Shown piece after piece: positions 45,689 through 53,503 of a stretch of DNA of 64,000 nt. Position 1 is the first letter of the stretch. Each line of letters opens with the position of its first letter. This DNA is from Winslowiella toletana (GTDB lineage Bacteria > Pseudomonadota > Gammaproteobacteria > Enterobacterales > Enterobacteriaceae): positions 124,001-188,000 of the forward strand of contig NZ_JAGGMQ010000001.1 in assembly GCF_017875465.1 (NCBI RefSeq), given 5' to 3'. Below the pieces are notes generated by a model. That model did not search any database, was not told where the DNA came from, and worked only from the letters and a program-made list of their open reading frames with translations. Made by a program: the position numbers and the translations under genes.

Positions 45689-46486
45689 ATGGAGATTACC
45701 ACTCTTCAAATTGTACTGATATTTATAGTGGCCTGTATTGCAGGTATGGGATCGATTCTTGATGAGTTTCAGTTTCACCGTCCGCTGGTGGCCTGTACGT
45801 TAATCGGTTTTGTGCTGGGAGATATGAAAACCGGGATTATCATCGGTGGTACGCTGGAGATGATCGCGCTGGGCTGGATGAATATCGGCGCCGCCGTGGC
45901 GCCAGACGCCGCCCTCGCCTCCATTATCTCCACCATCCTGGTCATTGCCGGTGGACAGAGCGTTGGCGCCGGTATTGCGCTGGCTATCCCGCTGGCCGCC
46001 GCCGGTCAGGTGCTGACCATTATTGTGCGTACCCTTACCGTCGCCTTCCAGCACGCTGCCGATAAGGCCGCCGAGAAAGGCAATTTAAGCGCCATCAGCT
46101 GGATTCACGTTTCGGCGTTAATTCTGCAGGCGATGCGTATCGCTATCCCGGCAGTGATTGTCGCGGTTTCCGTCGGTACCAGCGCAGTGCACAATCTGCT
46201 CAGCTCGATTCCGGAAGTGGTTACCAATGGTCTGAATATCGCTGGCGGCATGATTGTGGTGGTCGGTTACGCGATGGTCATCAATATGATGCGTGCCGGT
46301 TATCTGATGCCATTTTTCTACCTTGGCTTCGTTACCGCAGCATTTACGAACTTTAACCTGGTTGCGCTTGGCGTGATTGGCGTGGTGATGGCGGTGCTCT
46401 ATATCCAGCTGAGTCCGAAATATAACCGCGTAGCGGGCGCGCAGGCCGGCCCGTCCAATAACGATCTCGACAACGAATTAGACTAA
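45689..46486 (+). CDS. manY: Mannose PTS enzyme IIC (ManY)
   Basis: Membrane subunit forming the sugar channel together with ManZ. The start at 45689 (MEITTLQIVLIFIVA) follows AAGGAG; the upstream open codons are not conserved. 265 residues with about seven to nine membrane segments; family block GGTLEMIALGWMNIGAAVAP. In E. coli this permease is also the entry door for phage lambda DNA and some bacteriocins. 16 bp before manZ. Confidence 0.97.
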   Translation: MEITTLQIVLIFIVACIAGMGSILDEFQFHRPLVACTLIGFVLGDMKTGIIIGGTLEMIALGWMNIGAAVAPDAALASIISTILVIAGGQSVGAGIALAIPLAAAGQVLTIIVRTLTVAFQHAADKAAEKGNLSAISWIHVSALILQAMRIAIPAVIVAVSVGTSAVHNLLSSIPEVVTNGLNIAGGMIVVVGYAMVINMMRAGYLMPFFYLGFVTAAFTNFNLVALGVIGVVMAVLYIQLSPKYNRVAGAQAGPSNNDLDNELD

Positions 46487-46502
46487 GGAAAAGGTGAGAG
46501 AA

Positions 46503-47378
46503 ATGGTTGATACCACTACCACTACGACGACCACTGCCGCCAGTGCGACCACGCAAAAGAAACTGACGCCGGCCGACATTCGCGGGGTGTTCCTGCGCTC
46601 AAACCTGTTCCAGGGTTCGTGGAACTTTGAACGTATGCAGGCGCTGGGTTTCTGTTTTTCCATGGTGCCAGTGATCCGTCGCCTGTATCCGGAAAATAAC
46701 GACGATCGCAAAGCGGCGATTAAACGTCACCTTGAGTTCTTTAATACTCAGCCTTTTGTCGCCGCACCGGTTCTGGGTGTGACGATGGCGATGGAAGAGC
46801 AGCGTGCGAACGGCGCGCCGATCGATGATGCCGCGATTAACGGTATCAAAGTCGGTCTGATGGGCCCGCTGGCCGGTGTCGGTGACCCCATCTTCTGGGG
46901 TACGGCGCGTCCGGTATTTGCGGCACTCGGCGCCGGTATCGCGATGAGCGGCAGCCTGCTCGGTCCGATACTGTTCTTTGTGCTGTTTAATCTGATTCGT
47001 CTGCTGACCCGTTACTATGGCGTGGCATATGGCTATAAAAAAGGCATCGATATCGTTAGCGATATGGGCGGCGGCTTCCTGCAGAAACTGACGGAAGGAG
47101 CGTCCATCCTCGGCCTGTTTGTCATGGGGGCACTGGTTAACAAGTGGACGCACGTCAATATTCCGCTGGTGGTGTCGCGCATCACCGACCAGACCGGGGC
47201 GACCCACGTCACCACGGTGCAGACCATACTTGACCAGCTGATGCCGGGACTGGTGCCGCTGCTACTGACCTTTGGCTGTATGTGGCTGCTGCGCCGCAAA
47301 GTGAATGCGCTGTGGATTATTATGGGCTTCTTCGCCATTGGTATCTTCGGCTACTGGATTGGTTTACTCGGACTGTAA
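46503..47378 (+). CDS. manZ: Mannose PTS enzyme IID (ManZ)
   Basis: Second membrane subunit of the mannose permease. 291 residues from the ATG at 46503, behind AAGGAAAAGG. After Met-Val-Asp there is a run of eight threonines, longer than the E. coli N-terminus, then the conserved LTPADIRGVFLRSNLFQGSW. Most of the chain is cytoplasmic with membrane segments towards the C-terminus (ALWIIMGFFAIGIFGYWIGLLGL, given here only as a landmark). Followed by a strong terminator. Confidence 0.97.
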   Translation: MVDTTTTTTTTAASATTQKKLTPADIRGVFLRSNLFQGSWNFERMQALGFCFSMVPVIRRLYPENNDDRKAAIKRHLEFFNTQPFVAAPVLGVTMAMEEQRANGAPIDDAAINGIKVGLMGPLAGVGDPIFWGTARPVFAALGAGIAMSGSLLGPILFFVLFNLIRLLTRYYGVAYGYKKGIDIVSDMGGGFLQKLTEGASILGLFVMGALVNKWTHVNIPLVVSRITDQTGATHVTTVQTILDQLMPGLVPLLLTFGCMWLLRRKVNALWIIMGFFAIGIFGYWIGLLGL

Positions 47379-47386
47379 TTTGTCAG

Positions 47387-47411
47387 ACCGGGAGCGCAGG
47401 CTCCCGGTTTT
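47387..47411 (+). terminator. Terminator of manXYZ
   Basis: Nine-bp stem ACCGGGAGC/GCTCCCGGT, loop GCAG, then TTTT. Confidence 0.85.
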
Positions 47412-47477
47412 ACTTCAGAGTCGCCTCTTCAGCGTTTATCCTGAGCGCTGACGAAACGACTTTCAGGGAGCTGTAGT

Positions 47478-47936
47478 ATGTCTTTAACCGATTATCTGAT
47501 CCTCGCCCTTCTCGCCCTGTTCCTGCTATATGCAATCTACGATGAATTCCTGATGGAACGTCGGCGCGGGGAAACCCGGCTAAAAGTACTGCTGCAACGC
47601 CGTAACAAACTGGATAGCCTGATCTTTATCGGCCTGATTGCCATTCTGATTTACCACAATGTCACCGCTCCAGGGCCGAAAATCACCACACTGCTTTTAA
47701 TGGCACTGGCTTTTATTGCCCTCTATACCTTCTGGATCCGCCGCCCCAAATTGATCTTCAAACCACAGGGCTTTTTCTTCGCTAACGTCTGGATTGATTA
47801 TTCGCGCATCAAGGGCATGAACTTATCTGAAGATGGGGTTCTGGTGATGCAATTAGAGCACCGCCAGTTACTTATCCATGTAAAAGAATTAGACGATCTG
47901 GAACGAATCTATAAATTTATGATTGAAAATCAATAA
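47478..47936 (+). CDS. yobD: Inner-membrane protein YobD (DUF986)
   Basis: 152 residues, the E. coli length, start at 47478 behind AGGGAG. Three hydrophobic segments at about 5-22, 46-63 and 67-86 are followed by a hydrophilic C-terminal domain that ends in [13 protein letters not shown]. Unknown function. It follows manXYZ past a terminator; the conserved neighbourhood with mntP is the only hint. Confidence 0.92.
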   Translation: MSLTDYLILALLALFLLYAIYDEFLMERRRGETRLKVLLQRRNKLDSLIFIGLIAILIYHNVTAPGPKITTLLLMALAFIALYTFWIRRPKLIFKPQGFFFANVWIDYSRIKGMNLSEDGVLVMQLEHRQLLIHVKELDDLERIYKFMIENQ

Positions 47937-47939
47937 GAT

Positions 47940-47963
47940 AAAATATAGCACAGGGTATATTAA
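47940..47963 (+). promoter_or_regulatory. MntR-box-like dyad upstream of mntP
   Basis: AAAATATAGC, 4-bp spacer, GGTATATTAA: arms complementary at most positions and close in form to the MntR box (AAACATAGC-N4-GCTATGTTT). It starts 4 bp after the yobD stop and is 244 bp before mntP. The gap 47937-48206 is very AT-rich. A possible extended -10 TGTGATAAT lies near 48128-48136. Confidence 0.45.
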
Positions 47964-48206
47964 ACACAGACTCTATACATCCACTTATTGTCAGGATATT
48001 ATTTTCCAACAAAACCATAATAACATTATGCTTAATATTTTCCGGTTGTTAAAAATCACATAATTAATGAAAAGCGTTATCATCCAAGGCCAGAAATAAC
48101 GTATTTAATTTTGTCTTACTTTCCTGTTGTGATAATGTAGCCTGCGTCATTCAGGTTGGGGTGGCGAGAAATTTAATAAATCTCCCGGCCGAGGTTTACG
48201 ACTTCG

Positions 48207-48767
48207 ATGAACATTTCCGCAACGCTGATTCTGGCCTTAGGTATGTCGATGGACGCTTTTGCCGCGTCTGTCGGGAAAGGCGCTGCCCTGCATAAACCAC
48301 GCTTTTCTGAAGCCCTGCGCACCGGATTAATCTTTGGCGTTATCGAAGCCATTACCCCACTAATCGGCTGGGGCTTAGGTCAGCTGGCCAGTCAGTATGT
48401 GGTGCGCTGGGATCACTGGATCGCCTTTGTGCTGCTGGCGTTTCTCGGCGGCCGTATGGTGCTGGAAGGATTGCGCGGCGCGAAACTCGATTGCGCACCG
48501 GTTTATCGTCATGGATTCTGGTTGCTGGTAATGACCGCCGTCGCCACCAGCCTTGATGCCATGGCGATTGGCGTCAGTCTGGCTTTCCTGCAGGTGAATA
48601 TTATTCAGACCGCGCTGATGATTGGCGCCGCGACCTTAGTGATGTCAACCACCGGGATTATGGTTGGCCGCTTTATTGGCCCGATGCTCGGTAAACGCGC
48701 GGAAATCCTCGGCGGTGTAGTGCTGATCGGCATCGGCTGCAATATTCTCTATTCCAGCCTGGCTTAA
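48207..48767 (+). CDS. mntP: Manganese exporter MntP
   Basis: Inner-membrane Mn2+ efflux pump with six helices, made of two repeats. 186 residues. Each repeat has the conserved acidic motif: [13 protein letters not shown] near 13-25 and [14 protein letters not shown] near 114-127. The Asp/Glu-rich loop of the E. coli protein (ADDEDEEPRRR) is replaced by [10 protein letters not shown], including a Cys. In E. coli expression responds to MntR and a yybP-ykoY riboswitch; here an MntR-like box is seen but I do not recognise the aptamer. Its stop overlaps the stop of convergent rlmA. Confidence 0.95.
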   Translation: MNISATLILALGMSMDAFAASVGKGAALHKPRFSEALRTGLIFGVIEAITPLIGWGLGQLASQYVVRWDHWIAFVLLAFLGGRMVLEGLRGAKLDCAPVYRHGFWLLVMTAVATSLDAMAIGVSLAFLQVNIIQTALMIGAATLVMSTTGIMVGRFIGPMLGKRAEILGGVVLIGIGCNILYSSLA

Positions 48768-49579
48768 TCCCGCTGCCATAATGTCAGCACAAAATCGGTT
48801 TCACAGACAAAAGCCGTCTCTGCCGCCAGTTGCTGCCATACCTCGTCACGCGCCCGCCAGGCGAATGGCGTCATCTGCAACAGCGCGGCCGCCTGCTCGC
48901 CATTTAAGGTCATCGGATAACCGAGGCTGCTCTGCTCCACCCGCGTAAAACCTTCCGGCTGCTCTTCGCTCTCATCATGCAGTTTTGCCTGCTGATAAAT
49001 CAGCGCCTTAAATTGCAGTAAATGGCGTGGCCCCGGCGCGACGGTGAGCAGATAGCCACCCTGGCGGATTACGCGCGCCAGCTCAGCGGCTTTGCACGGA
49101 GCGTAGATACGCAACACCGCATCCATCGACGCATCGGCGAATGGCAAACGATGGCTGGATGCCACGCAGAATGCAATTTGCGGGTAGCGTTTAGCGGCAT
49201 AGCGGATAGCCACCTTCGCTACGTCGAGACCGTGCACTTGCGTCTCCGCGCGCCGCGACAGGCGCTGATTAACGGCCTCAGTATAGTAGCCCTCGCCACA
49301 CCCGATATCCAGCAGCCGGATGCGCTGCTGCGGCAGCACGTTATCCAGCAATTCAGCCACCCGCTGTTGCAGTGGCTGATAATGTCCGGCATCAAGAAAC
49401 TGACGGCGCGCCTGCATCATCTCAGCGCTGTCACCCGGCTGTTTAGAGCGTTTATGCTGTACCGGCAGCAGATTGACGTAACCCTCTTTGGCGCAATCAA
49501 ACTGATGCTGATTGTTGCAGCGCCAGCTGCGCTCGATAAGGGCCAGCGGCTGCTGACAAAGTGGACAAAGGTACGGCAT
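48764..49579 (-). CDS. rlmA: 23S rRNA (guanine-745-N1)-methyltransferase RlmA
   Basis: Methylates G745 of 23S rRNA. 271 residues. The N-terminal zinc site uses Cys5, Cys8 (CPLC), Cys21 and His25. The Rossmann SAM-binding motif is [14 protein letters not shown] at about 94-107, with the family signatures [12 protein letters not shown] and [11 protein letters not shown]. It is convergent with mntP, and the last four bases (TTAA) give the stop codons of both genes. Confidence 0.95.
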   Translation of the reverse strand: MPYLCPLCQQPLALIERSWRCNNQHQFDCAKEGYVNLLPVQHKRSKQPGDSAEMMQARRQFLDAGHYQPLQQRVAELLDNVLPQQRIRLLDIGCGEGYYTEAVNQRLSRRAETQVHGLDVAKVAIRYAAKRYPQIAFCVASSHRLPFADASMDAVLRIYAPCKAAELARVIRQGGYLLTVAPGPRHLLQFKALIYQQAKLHDESEEQPEGFTRVEQSSLGYPMTLNGEQAAALLQMTPFAWRARDEVWQQLAAETAFVCETDFVLTLWQRD

Positions 49580-49684
49580 GCAGGCTCTCCGGCAAAAATT
49601 CAGGGCGGCAGTTTACACCTTTCATGCGCGTGACGCGTCAGGAATCCATCAACAATTTTGTCTTACGCCGCCGCCGCGAACAAA

Positions 49685-49716
49685 GAAAAAGCCCCGTCAC
49701 AGCGTGACGGGGCTTT
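49685..49716 (-). terminator. Terminator of yobF-cspC
   Basis: Perfect 13-bp stem AAAGCCCCGTCAC/GTGACGGGGCTTT with a 3-nt loop; on the minus strand it continues into TTTTTCTTTG. Confidence 0.92.
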
Positions 49717-49775
49717 AACTATTCAGATTCAGCGGCGTTATGTATCGCGACATAACGCTGTGGCTGAGATCAAAA

Positions 49776-49985
49776 TCAGATTGCAGTTACGTTAACTGCA
49801 GCTGGGCCTTTCTGGCCGTCCTGAATTTCGAACTCAACGTTCTGGCCTTCAGCCAGAGTCTTGAAGCCATTGCCCTGAATTGCAGAGAAGTGTACGAACA
49901 CATCTTTGCTGCCATCAGCAGGAGTAATGAAACCAAAACCTTTAGACTCGTTGAACCACTTAACCTGACCTTTAATCTTTGCCAT
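49776..49985 (-). CDS. cspC: Cold-shock-family RNA chaperone CspC
   Basis: 69-residue single cold-shock domain; as far as I remember it is identical to E. coli CspC ([16 protein letters not shown] start; CspE differs at several places). RNP1 KGFGFITP at 15-22 and RNP2 VFVHFSAI at 29-36. Binds single-stranded RNA, antiterminates and stabilises messages at normal temperature. AAGGAA precedes the ATG. Downstream member of yobF-cspC with a strong terminator. Confidence 0.97.
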
Positions 49986-50067
49986 TTTGCAAATTCCTTA
50001 GAGTGTTTTATTCGCCCGGAGGCTTACTTACTGAGAAACCAGAGACATTACTGAATGAGGCACTAAT

Positions 50068-50142
50068 TTAAGGTTCGGCAAGGAAGCGGTATTCAACGTC
50101 AACGTTTTTACTCAGAACTTCTTTACTGAAAATGCCACACAT
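50068..50142 (-). CDS. yobF: Small protein YobF, 24 residues
   Basis: Found by reading the leader of cspC. The ATG at 50142 starts [16 protein letters not shown], then EYRFLAEP and TAA. E. coli YobF (47 residues) has nearly the same first 24 residues and then a Tyr codon (TAT) where this sequence has the TAA stop. Beyond the stop the frame still resembles the longer family C-terminus (ASFSNVSG) and closes shortly after. Known in E. coli as a heat-shock- and stress-related small protein, co-transcribed with cspC. Here the gap to cspC is 82 bp. Confidence 0.8.
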   Translation of the reverse strand: MCGIFSKEVLSKNVDVEYRFLAEP

Positions 50143-50683
50143 AAACAGAACTGTACCTCGTTTTGCCCAGAAAGCGTTATCACATATCCGTTAATTAATG
50201 GCAAGCCATTTTTAAACAGTGATAGACGTGTCGCACATTATTGAAACGACTAATGGCACACTTTGCACATATATGCAGACTTTCGGCTAACGGTTACATA
50301 CAACTATGGCAGCACAGGCCCATTCAGCATCCCTCTAACATCAGGATTACTTTAACCTAAAGAACAGGCTACGTCTAACCCGACGTCAGGCTAACTCATT
50401 ACTAATCAGCATAATTATTGCATAAATATTGCAAAAGAAAGGTCATTTTTTTGACTGAGCGCAATACAACTATTGTTAAATGGTTGTGGTGCTAACTTGT
50501 ACACTAAATGCGGGGTGGTACACATTAATCATTAAATTGCACCAAAATCAGGAGACTATATTGGCCCTTGCCCCAATTAAATGCAGGGGCATCAGATTAC
50601 GTTTTTATTCGATCCATTTGAACTTATCGTTATAAAAAAATATTCTTTGCGAACCGTATCAGTTTTTATCTTTTCCTTTAGGA
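50143..50683. other. Intergenic region between yobF and the MBL-fold gene
   Basis: 541 bp, AT-rich, expected to hold the yobF-cspC promoter near its left end. On the plus strand it contains TTGACT near 50452, a good ribosome-binding sequence AGGAGA with a 24-codon frame, and the hairpin TGCCCC/GGGGCA at 50569-50591, followed ten bases later by TTTTTATT. Confidence 0.5.
50561..50635 (+). CDS. Candidate 24-residue protein or part of a small RNA
   Basis: TTG at 50561 lies five bases after AGGAGA and starts a frame reading MALAPIKCRGIRLRF, ending in TAA at 50633-50635. The frame overlaps the hairpin at 50569-50591. I do not recognise it. The strong ribosome-binding sequence favours translation, but the short length and the hairpin leave a small RNA equally possible. 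Confidence 0.3.
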   Translation: MALAPIKCRGIRLRFYSIHLNLSL

Positions 50684-51688
50684 TTATTCCTGGTCGATAT
50701 TATTAATTAACTTTCTGGCGCCTATTCTCCACGCCTGAAAACGCCGCGCTTCAAGCCCGGCCGCCTGCATTGATTGCGCCAGTTCCGCTGGCGGCGCGTC
50801 CAGCGACTCATCCGCCAGTTCAAACACCCCCCAGTGGATCGGAATCGACAGCGGACAGCCCAAATCGCGATGCAAAGAAACCGCCTGTTGTGGGTCCATG
50901 TGTTGTCCGTGCATGAACCATTTTGGTGCATAGGCGCCCACCGGCAACGCGGCTACATTAAACGGCCCCAGCCGTCGCGGAATATCCAGCAAATTTTCTG
51001 TATAACCGCTGTCGCCGGTAAACCAAAAACTCAGATTTCCCGCACTAATTGTCCAGCCACACCAAAGTGAACGGTTACGATCTTTTAACGAACGCATGCT
51101 CCAGTGGCGGGCAGGCACCGCATGGATTTTCATATCCGTCAGCGATGCGGCTTCCCACCAGTCAAGCTGAATCACATGTCTGGCGCCCTGCTTTTCGAAC
51201 CACGGCTTCAGGCCAAGCGGCACCACAAACTGCACCGCCGGGAAACGACGGAGAATCTTCCTGATAGTCGGGCGATCAAGATGGTCATAGTGGTTATGTG
51301 AGATCAGCACTGTATCCAGCGCGGGTAAAGCATTGATATCCAGAGGTGCTGGCGTCTTACGCGCCGGGCCATAAAAACGCAGCGGCGACGCACGTTGTGA
51401 CAGCGCCGGATCGATTAACGTATAGCGCTGATTGATGCGCAGCATCAGACAGGCATGACCCAGCCACCAGATAGCATCCTCACTGCCGGAGAGATCGGCA
51501 GGCTGCCACCATTGCGCAATAAACGCCTGATAGCCACCTGCTGGCGGAAACGGCAATCCCTGCGCTTTACGCTCCTTCTGCCAGCGTCTTAAATCACCCT
51601 GCTGGCGTAAATCGGCTTCCGGGTTGCGGAAGCCTTCTGGCGTGTGGTGGGCTTTCGCAGGGTCATACCAGGGGTTTTTCCAGACCAT
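50684..51688 (-). CDS. MBL-fold metallohydrolase (NAPE-PLD/RomA/UlaG-like)
   Basis: 334-residue cytoplasmic enzyme of the metallo-beta-lactamase fold. The start at 51688 (MVWKNPWYDPAKAHHTP) follows AAAGGAG. The metal motif is H131-N-H133-Y-D135-H136, with further ligands expected in PARHWSMRS, FTGDSGY and IPIHWG. The layout and the N-terminal PWYDPAKAHHTPEGFRNP fit the NAPE-PLD-like/RomA branch, which contains phosphodiesterases and lactonases; the substrate is unknown. It begins 32 bp after yebO in the same direction, a likely operon. I do not remember this gene at this place in E. coli K-12. Confidence 0.85.
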   Translation of the reverse strand: MVWKNPWYDPAKAHHTPEGFRNPEADLRQQGDLRRWQKERKAQGLPFPPAGGYQAFIAQWWQPADLSGSEDAIWWLGHACLMLRINQRYTLIDPALSQRASPLRFYGPARKTPAPLDINALPALDTVLISHNHYDHLDRPTIRKILRRFPAVQFVVPLGLKPWFEKQGARHVIQLDWWEAASLTDMKIHAVPARHWSMRSLKDRNRSLWCGWTISAGNLSFWFTGDSGYTENLLDIPRRLGPFNVAALPVGAYAPKWFMHGQHMDPQQAVSLHRDLGCPLSIPIHWGVFELADESLDAPPAELAQSMQAAGLEARRFQAWRIGARKLINNIDQE

Positions 51689-51720
51689 CGGTGAATCTCC
51701 TTTATTGCCCGCTGCCAGGT

Positions 51721-51996
51721 TTAGCGCTCGGGGATCAGACGGGTAAAATCTTTGTCATCTTCATTTTCAGCCGCCGCCTTGCTCTTCTCGCCACCGCTGA
51801 CCGCGTCGGTCAGACGACGCAGCATCGCATTTTGCTTTTTCTGTTCGTCCAGCAGCGCTTCAAGCAGACGAATCTGCTCACTGGCGCGCACGCTGGCGCG
51901 ATTGACAAAAAACCATGCGATCAGGCCAACGATCACCAGCGCAGCAATAAATCCCATTGACGCTAAACCCATTGCGCCATTTGCCATCTCATTCAT
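51721..51996 (-). CDS. yebO: Membrane protein YebO
   Basis: 91 residues. One N-terminal membrane segment (about 12-31, MGFIAALVIVGLIAWFFVN) is followed by a charged helix (SEQIRLLEALLDEQKKQNAM) and an acidic tail ending in FTRLIPER, all as in E. coli YebO. Unknown function; probably a single-pass inner-membrane protein with a cytoplasmic coiled coil. GAGG precedes the ATG. Confidence 0.9.
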   Translation of the reverse strand: MNEMANGAMGLASMGFIAALVIVGLIAWFFVNRASVRASEQIRLLEALLDEQKKQNAMLRRLTDAVSGGEKSKAAAENEDDKDFTRLIPER

Positions 51997-52220
51997 ACAT
52001 GCCTCAGTCTTGCGCTACTATCAGTGGTCGCAGCAAAGTGCGCGACGCAACCTGCCAATTTTACCTGCTCAGGCGTGAATTGATAGATAGCTCACACAAA
52101 TTGATCCCTTAACAGCGCCCCTTTCGGCATCGTCTGATCGACGACAAGCTTGCTAATCGGCATTCTGCTATCCTCAGACACGACGTCACACCGGGGAAGT
52201 CGTCTTACAAGGAGACAAAA

Positions 52221-52457
52221 ATGAAAATTGTGATACGTATTGTTGCCGTACTGGCGATTATCTGGCTTGGAATGTTACTGACTGGCTATGGCGTACTGAC
52301 GGGCAGCAGCAAAAATGCTGCCGGACTGGGTTTACAGTGTCAGTATCTGACCGCACGCGGCGTGGTTTCGGCGCAGTATCTGCACACCGACAGTGGCATT
52401 GTTGGCGTAACGGATTGTCCGATTCTGAAGAAAAGCAGTGAAGTGGTCGATAACTAA
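52221..52457 (+). CDS. yobH: YobH family protein, small exported or membrane-anchored protein
   Basis: 78 residues, matching E. coli YobH (AGLGLQCQYLTARG, YLHTDSGIVG, DCPILKKS). The first 25 residues are a hydrophobic segment (RIVAVLAIIWLGMLLTGYGV) serving as signal or anchor. Two cysteines in the outer part (Cys40 and Cys66) could form a disulfide. AAGGAG precedes the ATG at 52221. Unknown function; convergent with kdgR. Confidence 0.9.
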   Translation: MKIVIRIVAVLAIIWLGMLLTGYGVLTGSSKNAAGLGLQCQYLTARGVVSAQYLHTDSGIVGVTDCPILKKSSEVVDN

Positions 52458-52514
52458 GCGACACAAAAATCAGCGGGTGGCGGGCATAAAATCCCACCCC
52501 CCGTTTAAAGGGTA

Positions 52515-53306
52515 TCAGAACGGATAGTCGTGGAACCCCATTTGCGATGACAGTTCACGCGCCGCACGGTGCAGCATAGCAACGTAGTCGCCTTTACTCT
52601 CTTCCGAGAAGCGAATGGTTGGAAACGAAATACTGAGTCCGGCAATCACTACGCCAAAACGGTCAAACACCGGTACGGCAATACAACGTAAGCCCTCTTC
52701 CTGCTCTTCATTGTCCTCACCAAAACCCTGCGCTTTAACCTTATCCAGCACTGGCAACAGCTCTTCGGCGCTGCCGACGGTACGCGATGTGCTGCGTGTA
52801 AACTCAACATGCTGCAGGATCTCCTGCACTTCCGTCGGCTCGCGCCACGCCAGCAGCACTTTGCCGATGGCAGTACTGTGCAGTGGATTGCGGCGGCCAA
52901 TGCGCGAGTACATACGCAGGTTGTACATCGAATCGATCTTATGGATATAGACGATGCTCTCTTCTTCCAGCGCGCCAAGGTGAATGGTCTCTTTAGTCAG
53001 GCGCGACAGTTCGCGCATCTGAATATCCGCGCTGCGGATCAGATCAACGTTCTGCAGGGCCTTGGCGCCCAGCTCAAACAATTTCAACGTCAGCGCATAT
53101 TTTTCTGACTCACCTTCCTGGGAAACGTAGCCCAGGGATTTCATGGTCTGCAGAAAACGGTAAACGGTACTTTTGGACATCATTACACGCTGCGACAATT
53201 CGGTAATGCCGTGCTCGCGATCTTCGCCCAGCGCCTGCAAAATACCAAACACTTTTAGCACCGAAGAGACAGAGTCGGGCTGTTTATCAAGATCTGCATT
53301 GGCCAT
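52515..53306 (-). CDS. kdgR: IclR-family regulator KdgR
   Basis: Represses genes for pectin and hexuronate breakdown and releases DNA on binding 2-keto-3-deoxygluconate. 263 residues, the E. coli length. The winged helix-turn-helix is at about 12-72 (GITELSQRVMMSKSTVYRFL); the effector domain follows with RRNPLHSTAIGKVLLAW and IAVPVFDRFG. In plant-associated Erwiniaceae relatives KdgR controls virulence enzymes; no pectinase genes are in this window. A weak GGGTGG/CCACCC hairpin with a T run (52464-52499) may end it. Confidence 0.95.
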   Translation of the reverse strand: MANADLDKQPDSVSSVLKVFGILQALGEDREHGITELSQRVMMSKSTVYRFLQTMKSLGYVSQEGESEKYALTLKLFELGAKALQNVDLIRSADIQMRELSRLTKETIHLGALEEESIVYIHKIDSMYNLRMYSRIGRRNPLHSTAIGKVLLAWREPTEVQEILQHVEFTRSTSRTVGSAEELLPVLDKVKAQGFGEDNEEQEEGLRCIAVPVFDRFGVVIAGLSISFPTIRFSEESKGDYVAMLHRAARELSSQMGFHDYPF

Positions 53307-53338
53307 AAATCACAACCTTTCTGAAATTGTTTTACAAA

Positions 53339-53358
53339 AAATGGAACACCATTTCCAG
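53339..53358. promoter_or_regulatory. KdgR-like operator upstream of kdgR
   Basis: AATGGAACACCATTTCCAG contains TGGAA-N6-TTCCA and nested AATGG/CCATT. It agrees with the KdgR consensus (AATGAAACATTGTTTCATT) at about 11 of 19 positions, 33 bp before kdgR. Autoregulation is inference. Confidence 0.35.
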
Positions 53359-53503
53359 TATACGTGCGCCAGCACTATTATCGCAATCCGGCAGACCACT
53401 TTTTGCTGATACATTTGCACAGAATTAAGCGGCTAAATTCAGTGCATTAATGCGCAACAATCATTAGCATGGTCATATTCACACTTATGATTACTCGCCT
53501 GCT

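Noticed and set aside
48060..48206. yybP-ykoY riboswitch in the mntP leader
   Set aside because: I looked for the GGGGAGUAG-type core and the second conserved loop and could not recognise them. A covariance-model search would decide.
51997..52220. 23- to 37-codon frames in the yebO-yobH gap as mgrB
   Set aside because: Neither frame has the hydrophobic segment and the two cysteines of MgrB.
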